NCBI GenBank assembly: GCA_015491815.1
Contig: WFVC01000161.1
Location: 1 to 55,862 of the forward strand
Length of the DNA stretch: 55,862 bases
Direction: 5' to 3'
DNA from: Gammaproteobacteria bacterium
GTDB taxonomy: Bacteria; Pseudomonadota; Gammaproteobacteria; UBA6429; Thiohalophilaceae
Shown: one piece after another, positions 55,104-55,862 of the stretch
Layout: every line of letters begins with the position of its first letter
How positions within the stretch are numbered: the first letter of the stretch is position 1
Program-made: the position numbers and the translations under genes
Notes under the pieces: model-generated
Databases searched by the model: none
What the model was told of the DNA's origin: nothing
Seen by the model: the letters and a program-made list of their open reading frames with translations, nothing else

Positions 55104-55862
55104 TTAGTCATTTGCATGTAACAACCGAATAACAACACTATAATTTAATACTGCATAAACTATCATCGCTAATAAAATAGTTGCCGATAAAATAAGGGGA
55201 TTAGTTAAATCAAAATAATATTTTCCAACTATAACAACCGCAGCCATTAAACCCGTCTTTGCAACAATCTGTATCAATACCAATGCGAATTTTCGTAATT
55301 CTAATGAAATAAACTTTCGCAAAACTAAAAAACCAATTATACACTGAAGCGTCATTGGTATGGTAATCGACCACGCAGCCCCATCAAGACCATACTCGAC
55401 CGTCATAGGATATATTAAAATCAAAATTAGGATTGTTCGGCCAATGGCAAGATAAAAATCGTATTGTGGCTTTCCTAATCCATTCATCAAATATCCAATC
55501 AAAGAAACTACAGATCTGGCCACGCCAAATATACATAATATTTTTAGCGGTTCAGCAGATGGCAACCATTTTTCACCATAGACTAACGGCATAACTTCAA
55601 CTGCAAGTAAAGCTAGCCCTGTCGCCATTGGCAATACTATCAAAATAATTAATTCAAATATTTGGAGAAATATATTACGTACTTTTTCTACATCGTCTTG
55701 AATTTTGCTATATACGGGAAAAAGTATGCGAGAGGATAATTTTGAAATATATGTCGTTGCATAATTTGCAGTTGTAAATGCAAGCACATAATAACCAAGC
55801 TGCTCTACTCCAAGGATTTTACCAATAAAAGCATTATCGAGTTGTGAAGAAAAATATAATAC
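55104..55862 (-). CDS. Polysaccharide flippase (Wzx/MOP type), partial
   Basis: The frame is open to the window edge, so the N-terminus is missing; 252 residues are visible. Helices, KILGVEQLGYY, MPLVYGEKWLPSAEPLKIL and GLGKPQYD are characteristic of MOP-superfamily lipopolysaccharide/O-antigen flippases. It moves lipid-linked sugar units across the inner membrane. Coupled to the sulfotransferase. Confidence 0.85.
   Translation of the reverse strand, partial: VLYFSSQLDNAFIGKILGVEQLGYYVLAFTTANYATTYISKLSSRILFPVYSKIQDDVEKVRNIFLQIFELIILIVLPMATGLALLAVEVMPLVYGEKWLPSAEPLKILCIFGVARSVVSLIGYLMNGLGKPQYDFYLAIGRTILILILIYPMTVEYGLDGAAWSITIPMTLQCIIGFLVLRKFISLELRKFALVLIQIVAKTGLMAAVVIVGKYYFDLTNPLILSATILLAMIVYAVLNYSVVIRLLHAND

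Overview
The window looks like the chromosome of an aquatic gammaproteobacterium. This rests on gene order: ccoNOQP/ccoGHIS, bioBFHCD, an msh pilus block, ubiC-ubiA, gmk-rpoZ-spoT-ridA-recG and the antiterminator gene rof, plus two secreted proteins with VPxPA-CTERM (exosortase-type) tails. The species cannot be named from sequence alone.

Layout. (1) 80-8551, minus strand: a complete cbb3 oxidase locus, made of ccoNOQP, a 37-residue CcoM-like membrane peptide, then ccoG-ccoH-ccoI-ccoS for heme-copper centre assembly. (2) 8932-13645, minus: biotin operon bioB-F-H-C-D from one clear sigma-70 promoter, with comF divergent. (3) 14632-17700: an outer-membrane barrel, a secreted matrixin-like metalloprotease with a sorting tail, and an MscS channel. 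(4) 17720-24205, minus: MSHA-type pilus genes mshI-I2-J-K-L-M-N, starting at a probable CTG codon and preceded by a good sigma-54 promoter match; the pilin and motor genes are absent. (5) 24428-30729: ubiC-ubiA, a second VPxPA-CTERM protein, a small secreted protein, a Cyc2-like cytochrome-porin fusion and a globin-coupled diguanylate cyclase. (6) 30890-44260: housekeeping genes recG, ridA, spoT, rpoZ, gmk and yicC, a Ser/Thr kinase-PP2C phosphatase pair, rph, rdgB, hemW, rof, a cupin and a ROK kinase. (7) 44649-55862: a visibly AT-rich surface-polysaccharide island with an acyltransferase, two homologous secreted proteins of unknown fold (one a PKD lipoprotein), a GT4 glycosyltransferase, a CapA-like protein, an SGNH hydrolase, a pectate-lyase-like beta-helix protein, a sulfotransferase and a truncated flippase.

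Three families of short non-coding inverted-repeat elements (called A, B and C here) sit between genes. Two A copies are 154 bp with near-perfect termini beginning TTAA; B copies have termini beginning CTAAATAGCTGTTCC; C copies are looser palindromes. Four genes (ccoH, the barrel protein, the globin sensor, bioC) have their stop codon inside a repeat arm. One hybrid copy, with B ends and an A core, lies inside the ccoGHIS operon.

The most unusual content is the secreted paralogue pair in the polysaccharide island, the Cyc2-like fusion, the CTG/sigma-54 start of the msh operon, the CcoM-like peptide and the mobile-looking repeats. No tRNA, rRNA, CRISPR array or complete insertion sequence was seen.
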